From: JAWSUT01 sp033549345
GTDB taxonomy: Bacteria; Bacillota; Dethiobacteria; Dethiobacterales; Dethiobacteraceae
Length of the DNA: 40,539 nucleotides
Assembly (NCBI GenBank): GCA_033549345.1
Contig: JAWSUT010000027.1
Coordinates: 1 to 40,539, forward strand
Direction of reading: 5' to 3'
This document shows positions 1 through 8,457 of this stretch, piece after piece (the first letter of the stretch is position 1; every line of letters begins with the position of its first letter). The notes under the pieces were generated by a model that was given only the letters and a program-made list of their open reading frames with translations, ran no database searches and was not told the origin of the DNA. Both the position numbers and the translations under genes were made by a program.

Positions 1-276
1 TCCCGGGCCATACGCATCAAAGGTGGTTGTCAGCGGTTTGATTTTCCCGTCAACGGTTACTGTAAAGGTGCCTGATACTTCCCTTTGCGTTACGGAGTGA
101 ATGTAGTGCAGCGAAAAAGCAGCCTCTTTTTCCAACGGAAAGCGGTGCAGTATTTGTCCGTTTTTCGGCGTGTATACCACCAGTTGCCAGGGGGAAGTGG
201 TATTGTAAAAAAAACCGGCCGCAGCAAAAATCACCAGAATGGTAAAGAGAACGGCCGCCGTATTACGCTTCCACAT
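1..276 (-). CDS. DUF1850 protein of TAXI-TRAP system 1 (partial, cut by window edge)
   Basis: The first 92 codons of a minus-strand gene that runs off the left edge. The translation opens with a basic residue stretch and one hydrophobic segment (about residues 8-25), then an extracytoplasmic part containing HYIHSVTQREV. The same HYIHSVTNQPV motif occurs in the complete DUF1850 protein at 36899-37411, so the two are paralogues. DUF1850 proteins are small membrane-anchored proteins found beside TAXI-type TRAP transporters; their exact role is not established. The ATG at 276 overlaps the end of the permease gene by 14 bases, which implies translational coupling. No clear Shine-Dalgarno site precedes it. 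The rest of the gene is not visible. Confidence 0.8.
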   Translation of the reverse strand, partial: MWKRNTAAVLFTILVIFAAAGFFYNTTSPWQLVVYTPKNGQILHRFPLEKEAAFSLHYIHSVTQREVSGTFTVTVDGKIKPLTTTFDAYGPG

Positions 277-2290
277 AGGATATATTCAGTTTATCTTCCC
301 GTGCTTTACGGGCTCTTTGGTTGAAATAAATCAGGGAGAAGATGACCAGGCCGGCAATGTCACTGTACACATTGGGCCAGACCATGGATACGGCAATCAC
401 CAACAGGATGGCCTGTTCCCAGATCTTTAGCCGTGTGAACAACCAGCGCTGGATCACGGCGGCAAAACAGTACATGCCAAACACTGACGTGGCGGCGATA
501 AGAATGGCTTTATACCAGGTGGTGTCAATCAGGAGCAAAGACGGGTTATAGATAAACATAAACGGCAGGAGAAAAGCCGCCAGATCAAATTTAAACCCGA
601 GGAAACCGGTTTTTATTGGATCAGAACGGGCGATGGCTGCGGCTGCATAGGCAGCCACTCCCACAGGAGGTGTATCATCGGCCAGGATCGCATAGTAGAT
701 GATAAACAGGTGTACGGCCACGACAGGTAAGGTTGGTTCCACAAACAAAATTGCGGGCGCCACCAAAGTGGCCATGACCACATATTTGGCTGTGGTGGGC
801 AGCCCCATGCCGAGTATAATGGACATCCCGGCTGCCATAATCAGCAGCACAAGCAGATTGTTGGACGCTAAAACGGAGATATACATGGTCATGCGCATAC
901 CCAAACCGGTGAGTGTCACAATCCCGACAATGATACCGGCGCAGGCACAGGCAACGGCAATACCGGCCATCCCTTTGGCGGCACTGTCGAGGCTTTTGAA
1001 AAACAGCATACCCAATGATTTAACCTGGTTGACTATACACTCACCCGGAGACGTACCTGTGCAGTATTCTTTATAGGTGGCAATGGCTTTGGTGATCACA
1101 CTGAGAGCGATAATGGCCAGAATAGCATAGTAAGCCGCCGTCAGTGGGGTTACCCTGATAATAATCAGGTAGTAAACCAGGATAATCAGCGGAATCCAGT
1201 ATTGGATCCCCTCAAGAAAGGTGGCCCAGAACGGAGGAATCTCGTCTTTGGGCATTGGCTTCATACCGGTTTTTGCCGCCTCCAGATGGACAATCGAGAG
1301 AATGGCCACATAGCTGATGACAGCCGGCAGGGCGGCGGCAAAGATAATCTGGACATAAGGAATGCCCGTAAACTCAGCCATAATAAAGGCGGCCGCGCCC
1401 ATAACCGGGGGCAGAAACTGGCCGTTTGTCGAGGCGGCTGTTTCCACGGCACCGGCCACCTCCGGCTTAAAGCCACACTTCTTCATTACCGGGATGGTCA
1501 AAGAACCTGTAATGGCTGTATTGGCAACAGAGCTGCCGACGATACTGCCTAAAAAGCCGCTGGCCAGCACGGCTGCTTTGGCCGGGCCTCCCCGGAAACG
1601 CCCCAGGGTGGCATACGATAGTTTAACAAGATAGAGGCCCGCTCCTACTTCCTGAAAGAAGGCACCAAAGAGGACAAACCCGAACACAAATGAAGCGGAA
1701 ACACCAACGGGAATACCAAAGATCCCCTCCCCTGTCAGGTAGAGATGGTCCACCACACGGCGCAGCGCATATCCCCGGTGGGCCAATCCTTCAAACAGAT
1801 AGGGGCCAAGGAAAGCGTAAGCAATAAACACAACGGTCACACCGGGCAAAACCCAGCCAAAAGCCCGACGGGCTGTTTCCAGAATCACCAGGATTGTGAT
1901 GACGCCCATAATGATGTCCAGAGTTGTGGGCTGTCCGATACGGGTAACCAGTTCTTCATACTGATTAAAAATGTAGAAGATAGAAACAAACCCGGCTAAG
2001 GCCAGGAGAATGTCCCTGAAAGGAAGCTTTTCATAGCCTGCCTGGTCCTTACGGTTCAGGGGAAAGTAGAGAAAACAGAGAGCGACACCGACGGAAAGAT
2101 GAGCGGAGCGCTGCAGGGTTGCGGTGAGCATCCCTGCACCAATGGTATACAAATGAAACGCTGACCAGATAATGCCGATGATTGTAACCATTTTTCCGGC
2201 TGTGTTCTGCAGTTTGCGTACCTGGCCCTCTTCGGTAAATTCCGACAGATCCACATCTGTTTTTGCTTTGATGCTCTCTTTAATACTCAA
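263..2290 (-). CDS. TRAP transporter fused permease, TAXI family (system 1)
   Basis: Polytopic inner-membrane protein of about 675 residues joining the small DctQ-like part (first four membrane helices) to the large DctM-like part. The DctM half shows the hallmark SIVGSSVANTAITGS, then NGQFLPPVMGAAAF and GMGLPTTAKYVV, matching the second permease at 34622-36877. It should import an organic acid using a sodium or proton gradient, fed by the binding protein encoded just upstream. I place the start at the TTG at 2290, because GGGGTG lies six bases before it; the longer frame to 2353 begins inside a stable hairpin. The substrate cannot be read from sequence, but co-transcription with an aminotransferase and BKACE suggests an amino or keto acid. 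Confidence 0.92.
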   Translation of the reverse strand: MSIKESIKAKTDVDLSEFTEEGQVRKLQNTAGKMVTIIGIIWSAFHLYTIGAGMLTATLQRSAHLSVGVALCFLYFPLNRKDQAGYEKLPFRDILLALAGFVSIFYIFNQYEELVTRIGQPTTLDIIMGVITILVILETARRAFGWVLPGVTVVFIAYAFLGPYLFEGLAHRGYALRRVVDHLYLTGEGIFGIPVGVSASFVFGFVLFGAFFQEVGAGLYLVKLSYATLGRFRGGPAKAAVLASGFLGSIVGSSVANTAITGSLTIPVMKKCGFKPEVAGAVETAASTNGQFLPPVMGAAAFIMAEFTGIPYVQIIFAAALPAVISYVAILSIVHLEAAKTGMKPMPKDEIPPFWATFLEGIQYWIPLIILVYYLIIIRVTPLTAAYYAILAIIALSVITKAIATYKEYCTGTSPGECIVNQVKSLGMLFFKSLDSAAKGMAGIAVACACAGIIVGIVTLTGLGMRMTMYISVLASNNLLVLLIMAAGMSIILGMGLPTTAKYVVMATLVAPAILFVEPTLPVVAVHLFIIYYAILADDTPPVGVAAYAAAAIARSDPIKTGFLGFKFDLAAFLLPFMFIYNPSLLLIDTTWYKAILIAATSVFGMYCFAAVIQRWLFTRLKIWEQAILLVIAVSMVWPNVYSDIAGLVIFSLIYFNQRARKAREDKLNISYVEA

Positions 2291-2322
2291 AAATATCACC
2301 CCAATCCACTGGCTTGGGATAA

Positions 2323-2353
2323 GTGCAGGGCGCTTTTGGTAAACGCCCTGCAC
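2323..2353 (-). promoter_or_regulatory. Intercistronic stem-loop between binding protein and permease
   Basis: A perfect 10-bp inverted repeat (GTGCAGGGCG / CGCCCTGCAC, 11-base loop) lies between the stop of the binding-protein gene (2370) and the permease start (2290). It has no U-tract on the transcribed strand, so a simple terminator is unlikely. Hairpins here in transporter operons often protect the upstream message and let the binding protein be made in excess; that role is inferred. Confidence 0.6.
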
Positions 2354-2369
2354 CTAAACTTGTCAGGGA

Positions 2370-3389
2370 CTACATAATCCCTTTTTCTTTAAAATATTTG
2401 GCTGTACCCGGGTGTAACTCCAGGGGCATTCCTTCCAGGGCGCTCTCCAACGTAACCTCTTTGCCCATATCGTGCGCATTGTGAATACTTTCGAGGTTTT
2501 CAAAAATACCTTTGGTGAACTCGTACATCACCTCTTCGGACAGTTCTGCTCTGGCTGCCACCATCGCCAACACCGTCACTGTCTGGGTTGCATCAATACC
2601 CGAATAGGTATCGGCCGGGATTGTGACCTTAGAGTAATAGGGGTAATTTTCAATTAACTTGGCGGCATGTTCGTCATCAATTTCCACCAAAGTGACATCG
2701 TGGAGCAGTGCCAGGTCGGCAATGGCCGAAGCACCCACACCCACGGTAAAGAACGCTGCATCAATCCGTCCGTCCTTGAGGAAGTCGGCCGACTCACCGG
2801 CTGTCAGACGCTCCACAGTAATGTCGTCAAATGTCAGGCCATAGGCCTCCAGAATCTGGGCTGCATTGCCTTCGGTACCGCTGCCCAGAGGGCCGACGGC
2901 TACCCGCTTGCCCTTCAAGTCGGCCGGGGAGGTAATGCCGGAATCAGACTGCACTACGATTTGGCAGGGTTCGGGATAGAGCATAAACGCACCCTGAATG
3001 TTTGTAACAGCCTCTTCAAACATCTTCTCACCGTTAAAGGCATAGAAGGCGATATCGTTTTGCAGGATAGCCAGGTCCGCATCACCCGAACCAATCAACT
3101 TGGCATTGGCCACCGAGGCGCCGGATGACTCCACAGACAGGCTGATATTATCCATGTTTTCATACGCAATGCGGGACATGGCTCCGGATAGCGGGTAATA
3201 AACACCTGTTACCCAACCGGAAGCCATGGTGAGCCGAGATTTTCCGGCCGGCTCCGGCTCGGGTGCCGGCTCTTCGTTTCCTTCCGGCGGATCCGGTTCC
3301 GCTGCCGGTTGCGTACACCCGGCGGTTACAGCCAACGCCGCAACCATCAGCAACACCAATAACACACTAAGCCACTTCATCCTTTTCAT
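2370..3389 (-). CDS. TAXI-family TRAP solute-binding lipoprotein (system 1)
   Basis: Extracytoplasmic substrate-binding protein, 339 residues, that delivers ligand to the fused permease downstream. It starts with a lipoprotein signal (AVTAGC, lipidated Cys25), followed by a Pro/Glu-rich linker and the TAXI domain (ASGWVTGVYYPLSGAMS, later KRVAVGPLGSGTEGNA). Family members bind small carboxylates or amino acids such as glutamate; the ligand here is unknown. The ATG at 3389 is chosen because GGAGGGG sits six bases upstream and the signal peptide begins there; the open frame extends to 3449 without a signal. It lies 70 bases after the aminotransferase stop in the same direction, so it is probably part of the same operon. 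It resembles the second binding protein at 37427-38455. Confidence 0.93.
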   Translation of the reverse strand: MKRMKWLSVLLVLLMVAALAVTAGCTQPAAEPDPPEGNEEPAPEPEPAGKSRLTMASGWVTGVYYPLSGAMSRIAYENMDNISLSVESSGASVANAKLIGSGDADLAILQNDIAFYAFNGEKMFEEAVTNIQGAFMLYPEPCQIVVQSDSGITSPADLKGKRVAVGPLGSGTEGNAAQILEAYGLTFDDITVERLTAGESADFLKDGRIDAAFFTVGVGASAIADLALLHDVTLVEIDDEHAAKLIENYPYYSKVTIPADTYSGIDATQTVTVLAMVAARAELSEEVMYEFTKGIFENLESIHNAHDMGKEVTLESALEGMPLELHPGTAKYFKEKGIM

Positions 3390-3459
3390 AGTTCCCCTCC
3401 ATTGTTCATTTTTTTTCCTATAGGAAACAACAACCGCGCCTGCCATCACCTCCTTACTT

Positions 3460-4806
3460 TTAATCTTTGAAACGTATCTTTGCTTTTGTCAGCGCTGTAT
3501 CCAAACGGTCAATTAACAGAGCTGTCTCTTCCTTCGTAATGATAAAAGGAGGCGCTATGACAAGATAATCTCTGGCCGTGACATCGGCCGAGGCGCCGAC
3601 GCCGGTATACAACAGCAGGCCTTCTTCCATACAGATTGCTTTCACAGTTTCCGAGGCCTGTACTGATTTGGCAAAGGAGAGCTTCCGTTCTCTGTTTTGC
3701 ACCAGTTCCAGGCCCAGCAAAAGCCCACGTCCCCGCACATCGCCGATGATGGCGTGCTTTGCTGCCAGTTGTTTTAGCCCTGCTGCCAGAATATCTCCTT
3801 TTTCGGCTACCTGTTCAAATAAGCGCTCCGAGCGCAGATATTTGTAGACAGCCAGACCGGCGGCACAACTTACCGGGTTACCCTGATATGTAAAGCCGTG
3901 AATAAATTTACCCCAGTTATTTTTAAAGACCTCAAATACTTTTTGATGGGCAACCACCGCCGCAAGCGGTGCATAACCGCCACCGAGGCCCTTCCCCAGG
4001 GTAAACAGGTCTGGGCGAACCTGCCACTGCTCCATAGCGGTAAATGTGCCTGCACGTCCATAACCGCACATCACTTCGTCAGCTATCAAAAGGACGTTAT
4101 ATTTATCACAGATATGCCTGATCATGGGAAAGTATTCCGGCGGCGGTACAGCGGCGGCTGTCGATGTGCCGATAATCGGTTCCACAATAAAAGCGGCCAC
4201 ATTGTCCGGCCCCTCGGCCAGAATTGTCTGCTCCAAAATTTTGGCACACTGAATGCTGCAGCCGGGATACTCCAGGCCAAGCGGGCAGCGGTAGCAGTGT
4301 GCAGCCGGCACCAGTGGAAACGGCAGGATAAGTGGTGAAAACATCCGCCGCCTGGCCACATTTGAGGCCACTGCCAGCGTACCAAGCGAACTGCCATGAT
4401 AACTTAGGGTTCTGCCGATAATTTTCCACTTATTTTTATTACCCTGTTGCATATGGTACTGCAAAGCCATACTTATCGCCGTCTCATTTGCCTCCGTCCC
4501 TCCGGATACAAAATAGACATAGTCCAAATCCGGCGGCGCAGATTCAGCGATACAGCGGGCCAGCTCTTCCTGCGGGCGACTGGTAAAGGTACTGCCGTGA
4601 ACGTAGCTGACCGTTTGGGCCTGCTCTTTCATGGCCTGAGCCACCTGGGGCACACTGTAACCGATATTTGCCACCACACAGCCGGAAGCGCCGTCGAGAT
4701 ATCGTTTGCCCTCTGTGTCCTCAATATAGATCCCTTCTGTTTTGGCCACAACAGGATACTGTTTTACCGGTGCCCGGTAAAAAACATGGCTCTCCAAAGG
4801 TATCAA
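3460..4806 (-). CDS. Class III (omega-type) pyridoxal-phosphate aminotransferase
   Basis: A 448-residue fold-type I aminotransferase. Visible elements are the phosphate-binding SGGTEAN (101-107), the IADEV aspartate (Asp243) that pairs with the PLP ring nitrogen, and the Schiff-base lysine in TLGKGLGGG (Lys272). Class III members move amino groups from omega- or beta-amino acids to pyruvate or 2-oxoglutarate. A four-cysteine pattern, HCYRCP then GCSIQC (Cys171, 174, 183, 187), may bind a metal; similar clusters occur in one subgroup of the family. The TTG start overlaps the BKACE stop as TTGA, giving translational coupling; a second TTG at 4797 is better spaced from the GGTGGGAG site and may be the real start. 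Beside BKACE, a beta-amino acid substrate is the natural inference. Confidence 0.9.
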   Translation of the reverse strand: MIPLESHVFYRAPVKQYPVVAKTEGIYIEDTEGKRYLDGASGCVVANIGYSVPQVAQAMKEQAQTVSYVHGSTFTSRPQEELARCIAESAPPDLDYVYFVSGGTEANETAISMALQYHMQQGNKNKWKIIGRTLSYHGSSLGTLAVASNVARRRMFSPLILPFPLVPAAHCYRCPLGLEYPGCSIQCAKILEQTILAEGPDNVAAFIVEPIIGTSTAAAVPPPEYFPMIRHICDKYNVLLIADEVMCGYGRAGTFTAMEQWQVRPDLFTLGKGLGGGYAPLAAVVAHQKVFEVFKNNWGKFIHGFTYQGNPVSCAAGLAVYKYLRSERLFEQVAEKGDILAAGLKQLAAKHAIIGDVRGRGLLLGLELVQNRERKLSFAKSVQASETVKAICMEEGLLLYTGVGASADVTARDYLVIAPPFIITKEETALLIDRLDTALTKAKIRFKD

Positions 4807-5666
4807 CTCCCACCTGTTTTTTCAGGATCCGGTAACTGCGGTATACCGAGAATCTCTCTGGCTTCCCGGGGGGTGGCCACGTCCAGCTGCAATTCCCGGG
4901 CGATGCGCACAGCCCGTGCCACCAACATCTCGTTGGATGCCGGCTGCCCTTTCTGATAATAAAGGTTGTCTTCAAGTCCGACCCGGATATGTCCGCCCAG
5001 CAGCATGCCCATGGTCGTTAGCGGCAGTTGGTGCCTGCCGGTGGCCGAGACATTAAAGAGGACGCCTTCAGGCAGGTAGTCCAGCAAGGAGAGAAGATTT
5101 TTAAAAGTGGCATCCAGGGCGCCCTGGTAGGAGACGCCCAGGACCAGATTCACCAGCACCGGGTTTTCCAGCAATCCGGCTGCAATGAGCCTCTCCACAT
5201 CCCGAAACATTGACTGGCTGAAAACCTCCAGTTCCGGCTTGATTCCCAGTTCGCGCATCCGTCCGACATACATTTCAATGAGTCCGGGCGTATTTAAAAA
5301 AATGCTGTCATCCCAGCCCGTTCGCACCATAGTCCCCATGTTCAACGAGGCCATTTCCGGACCGGCTTCCAGTACCCGGACGCGCTCTTCTGTGGCCACA
5401 TGGGCGCCAAGGCCGGTGGAATCCTGGATGATGATGTCACACCTGTCCCTAATTAAACCATGAATCTCCCGGTACACCTGCGGGTCTGCGGTGACCCTCC
5501 CCGTGCTGTCCCGGCCGTGCAGATGCACAACGGCTGCACCGGCCTGGCAGCAGGCATACGCTGCGTCAGCCATTTCTGCCGGCGTTTCCGGCAGATAGGG
5601 GTTTTCTTTTTTTGTCGTCCTGCCCCCGCCGGATAGGGCTGCAGTAATCATCACTTTTCGGTTCAT
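4803..5666 (-). CDS. Beta-keto acid cleavage enzyme (BKACE, Kce/DUF849 family)
   Basis: A 287-residue TIM-barrel enzyme of the 3-keto-5-aminohexanoate cleavage family. It condenses a beta-keto acid with acetyl-CoA and releases acetoacetate plus a new acyl-CoA, using a divalent metal. The metal-binding His pair is seen in VVHLHGRDSTG (His48, His50), and the conserved GLEDNLYY motif follows near residue 230. The ATG at 5666 is preceded by GGGAGG, one base after the stop of the gamma subunit gene; the longer frame to 5720 is out of register with this site. The family is functionally diverse and defined by the beta-keto acid it accepts, so the precise substrate is unknown. A product acyl-CoA would suit the acyl-CoA dehydrogenase and mutase nearby. 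Confidence 0.92.
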   Translation of the reverse strand: MNRKVMITAALSGGGRTTKKENPYLPETPAEMADAAYACCQAGAAVVHLHGRDSTGRVTADPQVYREIHGLIRDRCDIIIQDSTGLGAHVATEERVRVLEAGPEMASLNMGTMVRTGWDDSIFLNTPGLIEMYVGRMRELGIKPELEVFSQSMFRDVERLIAAGLLENPVLVNLVLGVSYQGALDATFKNLLSLLDYLPEGVLFNVSATGRHQLPLTTMGMLLGGHIRVGLEDNLYYQKGQPASNEMLVARAVRIARELQLDVATPREAREILGIPQLPDPEKTGGS

Positions 5667-5667
5667 A

Positions 5668-6240
5668 TTATCCTCCCGTTGCGGGTGCCGGCGGCCGGCG
5701 GCGGGCACGGCCCAGGGCATACCCTGCGGTCAGAGCATCCATGTTGATCCCCGCACCTTTTTGAAAGCGTCCCAAAACAATCCGTGTCAGCGAAGTCAGT
5801 TCAACCACACCGGCAATACCTGACACAACACCAAGGCAAAGAATATTCAGCGGCAGATCCTGCCCTTTCTCTATTTTGTAGACGGCTGCTTTCTCCGCAA
5901 ATGGCAGCCCCACAACACTCCGGCCGGAATAGTCTCCGGCAATCGCGCTGTTATCAAAGATTAGCAGGCATCCGTCTTTTACATTGCCGAAGTAGCGGTG
6001 CATGGCCTCCGGCGAGAGTGCCAGCACAATATCCGGGTCATCCACACCCGGGTATTCAATGACAGTATCGCTGATCACCACCTCCGACCGGGCAAGGCCG
6101 CCGCGGGAGGCAATGCCGTAAGCCGCTGTCTGTGCCGCATAACGTCCCTCGGCAACAGCTGCTTCTCCCAGGATAACCCCGGCCAGGACCAGTCCCTGGC
6201 CCCCTTCACCGGCTAACACGACCTGCCAGCTTTCCTTCAT
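5668..6240 (-). CDS. korC: 2-oxoacid:ferredoxin oxidoreductase, gamma subunit
   Basis: A 190-residue catalytic gamma domain of the pyruvate/ketoisovalerate/2-oxoglutarate oxidoreductase superfamily. The N-terminal VLAGEGGQGLVLAG is the typical opening glycine-rich loop, followed by SRGGLARSEVVIS, which is normal for KorC/VorC-type subunits. It joins the alpha, beta and delta subunits encoded upstream to convert a 2-oxoacid plus CoA to acyl-CoA, CO2 and reduced ferredoxin. The start has an AGGGGTGA site and lies four bases after the beta subunit stop. The C-terminus is Pro/Arg-rich. The gene symbol follows the 2-oxoglutarate enzyme, but the true substrate could be a branched 2-oxoacid. Confidence 0.9.
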   Translation of the reverse strand: MKESWQVVLAGEGGQGLVLAGVILGEAAVAEGRYAAQTAAYGIASRGGLARSEVVISDTVIEYPGVDDPDIVLALSPEAMHRYFGNVKDGCLLIFDNSAIAGDYSGRSVVGLPFAEKAAVYKIEKGQDLPLNILCLGVVSGIAGVVELTSLTRIVLGRFQKGAGINMDALTAGYALGRARRRPPAPATGG

Positions 6241-6244
6241 GGTC

Positions 6245-7075
6245 TCACCCCTCCCGATTTAGAACTTTAGCGGCTCTCTTTTGCAGCAGCGCGTATTTGC
6301 TGTGAAAATCCTCTGCTTCGACTTGGTGAAGCTTACCGGTAAGAATATAACCAGCCCTCTTTTCCGTAGGCAGTGCATTATATTTTGCTGCATCCAGGGA
6401 TTTTTCCTTAAACAGCCGCATCATCTCCACCGCAGAAACCTGATGATTGTAGCGGGCGAAATACGTGGGACAGCTGCTGACAATCTCCACCAGGGAAAAA
6501 CCCCTGTGCGCAATGGCTTCGGCCAACAGCTGCTCCAGCCGGGTAACATGGTACGGTGTGGCTCTGGCCACAAAGGTGGCCCCGGAAACTTTGGCCAGTT
6601 CACAAAGATCAAAACCAGGTTCCGGTGTGCCGAAGCGCGAGGTGGTTGTGACGCTGCCTTCCGGTGTACTGGCGGAATACTGGCCTCCGGTCATGCCGTA
6701 ATTATAGTTATTGGCGATTATTGCCGTTACATCGATATTGCGCCTTGCCGTATGAATAAAATGGTTCCCGCCGATGGTTACACCGTCCCCGTCACCCATC
6801 AGGACCAAAACCTTTAATCTGGGTTTGGCGACTTTGATTCCGGTGGCAAACGAGAGTGCCCGCCCGTGCGTGCCGTGAAAAACATGGGTACGGAAATAAT
6901 CGTCCGCCTTGCCCCAGCAGCCGATACCTGTCACCACCACCGTCTCTGCCGGGTTCAGCTGCAAAGATGCCATGGCGCGGGCTATGGCAGCAAGTGAGAT
7001 GCCGTGGCTGCAGCCGCTGCACCACATCTGCGGCAGCTTCTCTTCCCGCAGGTAGTCAAGATAGTCCCTTTGCAT
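6245..7075 (-). CDS. korB: 2-oxoacid:ferredoxin oxidoreductase, beta subunit (TPP-binding)
   Basis: A 276-residue thiamine-diphosphate-binding subunit. MWCSGCSHG near the N-terminus, GIGCWGK, and the Mg-TPP motif GDGDGVTIGGNH (about residues 94-105) followed by ANNYNYGMTGGQ are hallmarks of KorB-type subunits. It performs the decarboxylation step and passes electrons to the iron-sulfur delta subunit. The gene begins one base after the alpha subunit stop (TGATATG arrangement), so the two are co-translated. Nothing in the visible motifs separates 2-oxoglutarate from branched-chain 2-oxoacid specificity. Confidence 0.93.
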   Translation of the reverse strand: MQRDYLDYLREEKLPQMWCSGCSHGISLAAIARAMASLQLNPAETVVVTGIGCWGKADDYFRTHVFHGTHGRALSFATGIKVAKPRLKVLVLMGDGDGVTIGGNHFIHTARRNIDVTAIIANNYNYGMTGGQYSASTPEGSVTTTSRFGTPEPGFDLCELAKVSGATFVARATPYHVTRLEQLLAEAIAHRGFSLVEIVSSCPTYFARYNHQVSAVEMMRLFKEKSLDAAKYNALPTEKRAGYILTGKLHQVEAEDFHSKYALLQKRAAKVLNREG

Positions 7076-7076
7076 A

Positions 7077-8210
7077 TCAGCAATCCGCCTCCTTCAGGGC
7101 CGCGAGGATTTCCCCCGGGAGGATATCTTCGCCGCACCATTTATTCACACGGAGGACCGGTTTGTCACAAAAAACACGTTCAACCTCCAGAGCCAGCTGG
7201 CCCATATTCAGCTCAACCACCATCAACCGCTTGCAGGCCGGGCCGAGTGCAGCCCGGATTTTGTCTGCGGGAAACGGCCAGAGTGTCAAAAGCTGAATCA
7301 GGCCGACTTTACGGCCCGCTCTGCGGGCCAGAGTCATGGCCCGCCACGATGAACGGGCCGAAATACCAAAGGAAAGCAGGACCGTTTCCGCATCATCCAG
7401 CCCGAACCCGGCAACAGCACAAATATCATCCGTATTTGCCTCGATTTTCTCCCTGAGCCGCCGGCCGAACGTTGTGGCATTCTCCGTACAGCCGCTGATG
7501 AAACCGTCTTCCCCGTGCATGGAGCTGTTAATGCGTAAAAGGTACTCATCACCGTAACACGCCAGAGGTGGAATACCGTCCGCATCGGGTGCGCACGATT
7601 TATACGCTGCCGGCGGGCCGACCGGTTTCTTCCGGTCAATAATCTCAAGCTCTGCAGGCTCCCTGATTTTAATCCTTTCCCGTAGGTGCCCCACGGTTTT
7701 GTCAGTGAGCACAATAACGGGGGTACGGTATTTCTCGGCCAGATTAAACGCCCGGACAGTGAGGTCGAAACACTCCTGCACACCGGCGGGAGTAAGCACG
7801 ATGCTGGAATGGTCGCCGTGGGTCCCCCAACGCGTCTGCATGACATCACCCTGGGCCTGTTTGGTGGCCAGTCCGGTACTGGGGCCGCCGCGGGACACAT
7901 TAATTATCACGCAGGGAACTTCACCCATGATGGCCATGCCCAGATTTTCCTGCATCAGGGAGAACCCCGGCCCGCTGGTGGCGGTAAAGGCTTTCAGCCC
8001 TGAGAGCGATGCACCGATAACGGCAGCCAAACCTGAAATTTCATCTTCCATTTGCAGATAATACCCGCCCAGCCCGGGCAGTCGGAGCGAAGCCGCCTGA
8101 GCCACTTCCGACGACGGAGTAATGGGATACCCGGCAAAAAAGCGGGCACCGGCAGCGATGGCCCCCTCCACACAGGCTTCATTGCCCTGCATAAATTTAA
8201 ACCGGGACAT
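7077..8210 (-). CDS. korA: 2-oxoacid:ferredoxin oxidoreductase, alpha subunit
   Basis: A 377-residue alpha subunit with the pyrimidine-binding domain of TPP enzymes. GNEACVEGAIAAGARFFAGYPITPSSE, given here only as the family-typical start around residues 9-35, is followed by the MEDEIS glutamate and ATSGPGFSLMQE. The C-terminal third is the transketolase-like region ending near the VVELNMGQL motif. It forms the core of the enzyme with the beta subunit. The start at 8210 overlaps the ferredoxin-like delta gene by 14 bases; a second ATG six codons in (8192) is possible. Length and order delta-alpha-beta-gamma match KorDABC/VorDABC operons of anaerobes. Confidence 0.93.
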   Translation of the reverse strand: MSRFKFMQGNEACVEGAIAAGARFFAGYPITPSSEVAQAASLRLPGLGGYYLQMEDEISGLAAVIGASLSGLKAFTATSGPGFSLMQENLGMAIMGEVPCVIINVSRGGPSTGLATKQAQGDVMQTRWGTHGDHSSIVLTPAGVQECFDLTVRAFNLAEKYRTPVIVLTDKTVGHLRERIKIREPAELEIIDRKKPVGPPAAYKSCAPDADGIPPLACYGDEYLLRINSSMHGEDGFISGCTENATTFGRRLREKIEANTDDICAVAGFGLDDAETVLLSFGISARSSWRAMTLARRAGRKVGLIQLLTLWPFPADKIRAALGPACKRLMVVELNMGQLALEVERVFCDKPVLRVNKWCGEDILPGEILAALKEADC

Positions 8211-8430
8211 GCTCCGCTTCCCCCTTTCCCTTTACACGGATGGCCAGATCGGGGCAGCGGTACTCACACAACCTGCAGCCACTGCATTTTTTATTATCGG
8301 ATACCATAGGCCTGTTATTTTCTGCTGCGGCAAAAAGCTGCTGCGGGCAAAAAGCGATACAAAATCCACACCCTTTACACCGCTCCTGACAAATACGAAT
8401 TTCAACCTCTTTTGGGTTTTTTGCCATCAT
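8197..8430 (-). CDS. korD: 2-oxoacid:ferredoxin oxidoreductase, delta subunit (2x[4Fe-4S] ferredoxin)
   Basis: A 77-residue bacterial ferredoxin domain with two cysteine clusters, CKGCGFCIAFCP and CSGCRLCEYRCP, enough for two [4Fe-4S] centres. It carries electrons from the TPP site to external ferredoxin. Two ATG codons are adjacent at the start; GGAGG precedes them by about eight bases. It lies 27 bases downstream of the acyl-CoA dehydrogenase and overlaps the alpha subunit, which places all these genes on one transcript. Confidence 0.93.
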   Translation of the reverse strand: MMAKNPKEVEIRICQERCKGCGFCIAFCPQQLFAAAENNRPMVSDNKKCSGCRLCEYRCPDLAIRVKGKGEAEHVPV

Positions 8431-8457
8431 TTTTTAAACCTCCGGTTTGCTACTGTG

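Noticed and set aside
3430..3445. A second sigma-54-like site, TGGCAGGCGCGGTTGT on the minus strand, before the first binding-protein gene
   Set aside because: The -12 element reads GT instead of GC, and the site lies between closely spaced genes of one operon; chance is the simpler explanation.
6856..7456. Plus-strand frames opposite the kor genes
   Set aside because: They mirror conserved enzyme genes, lack ribosome sites and encode low-complexity Pro/Arg/Ser-rich peptides; they are shadows.
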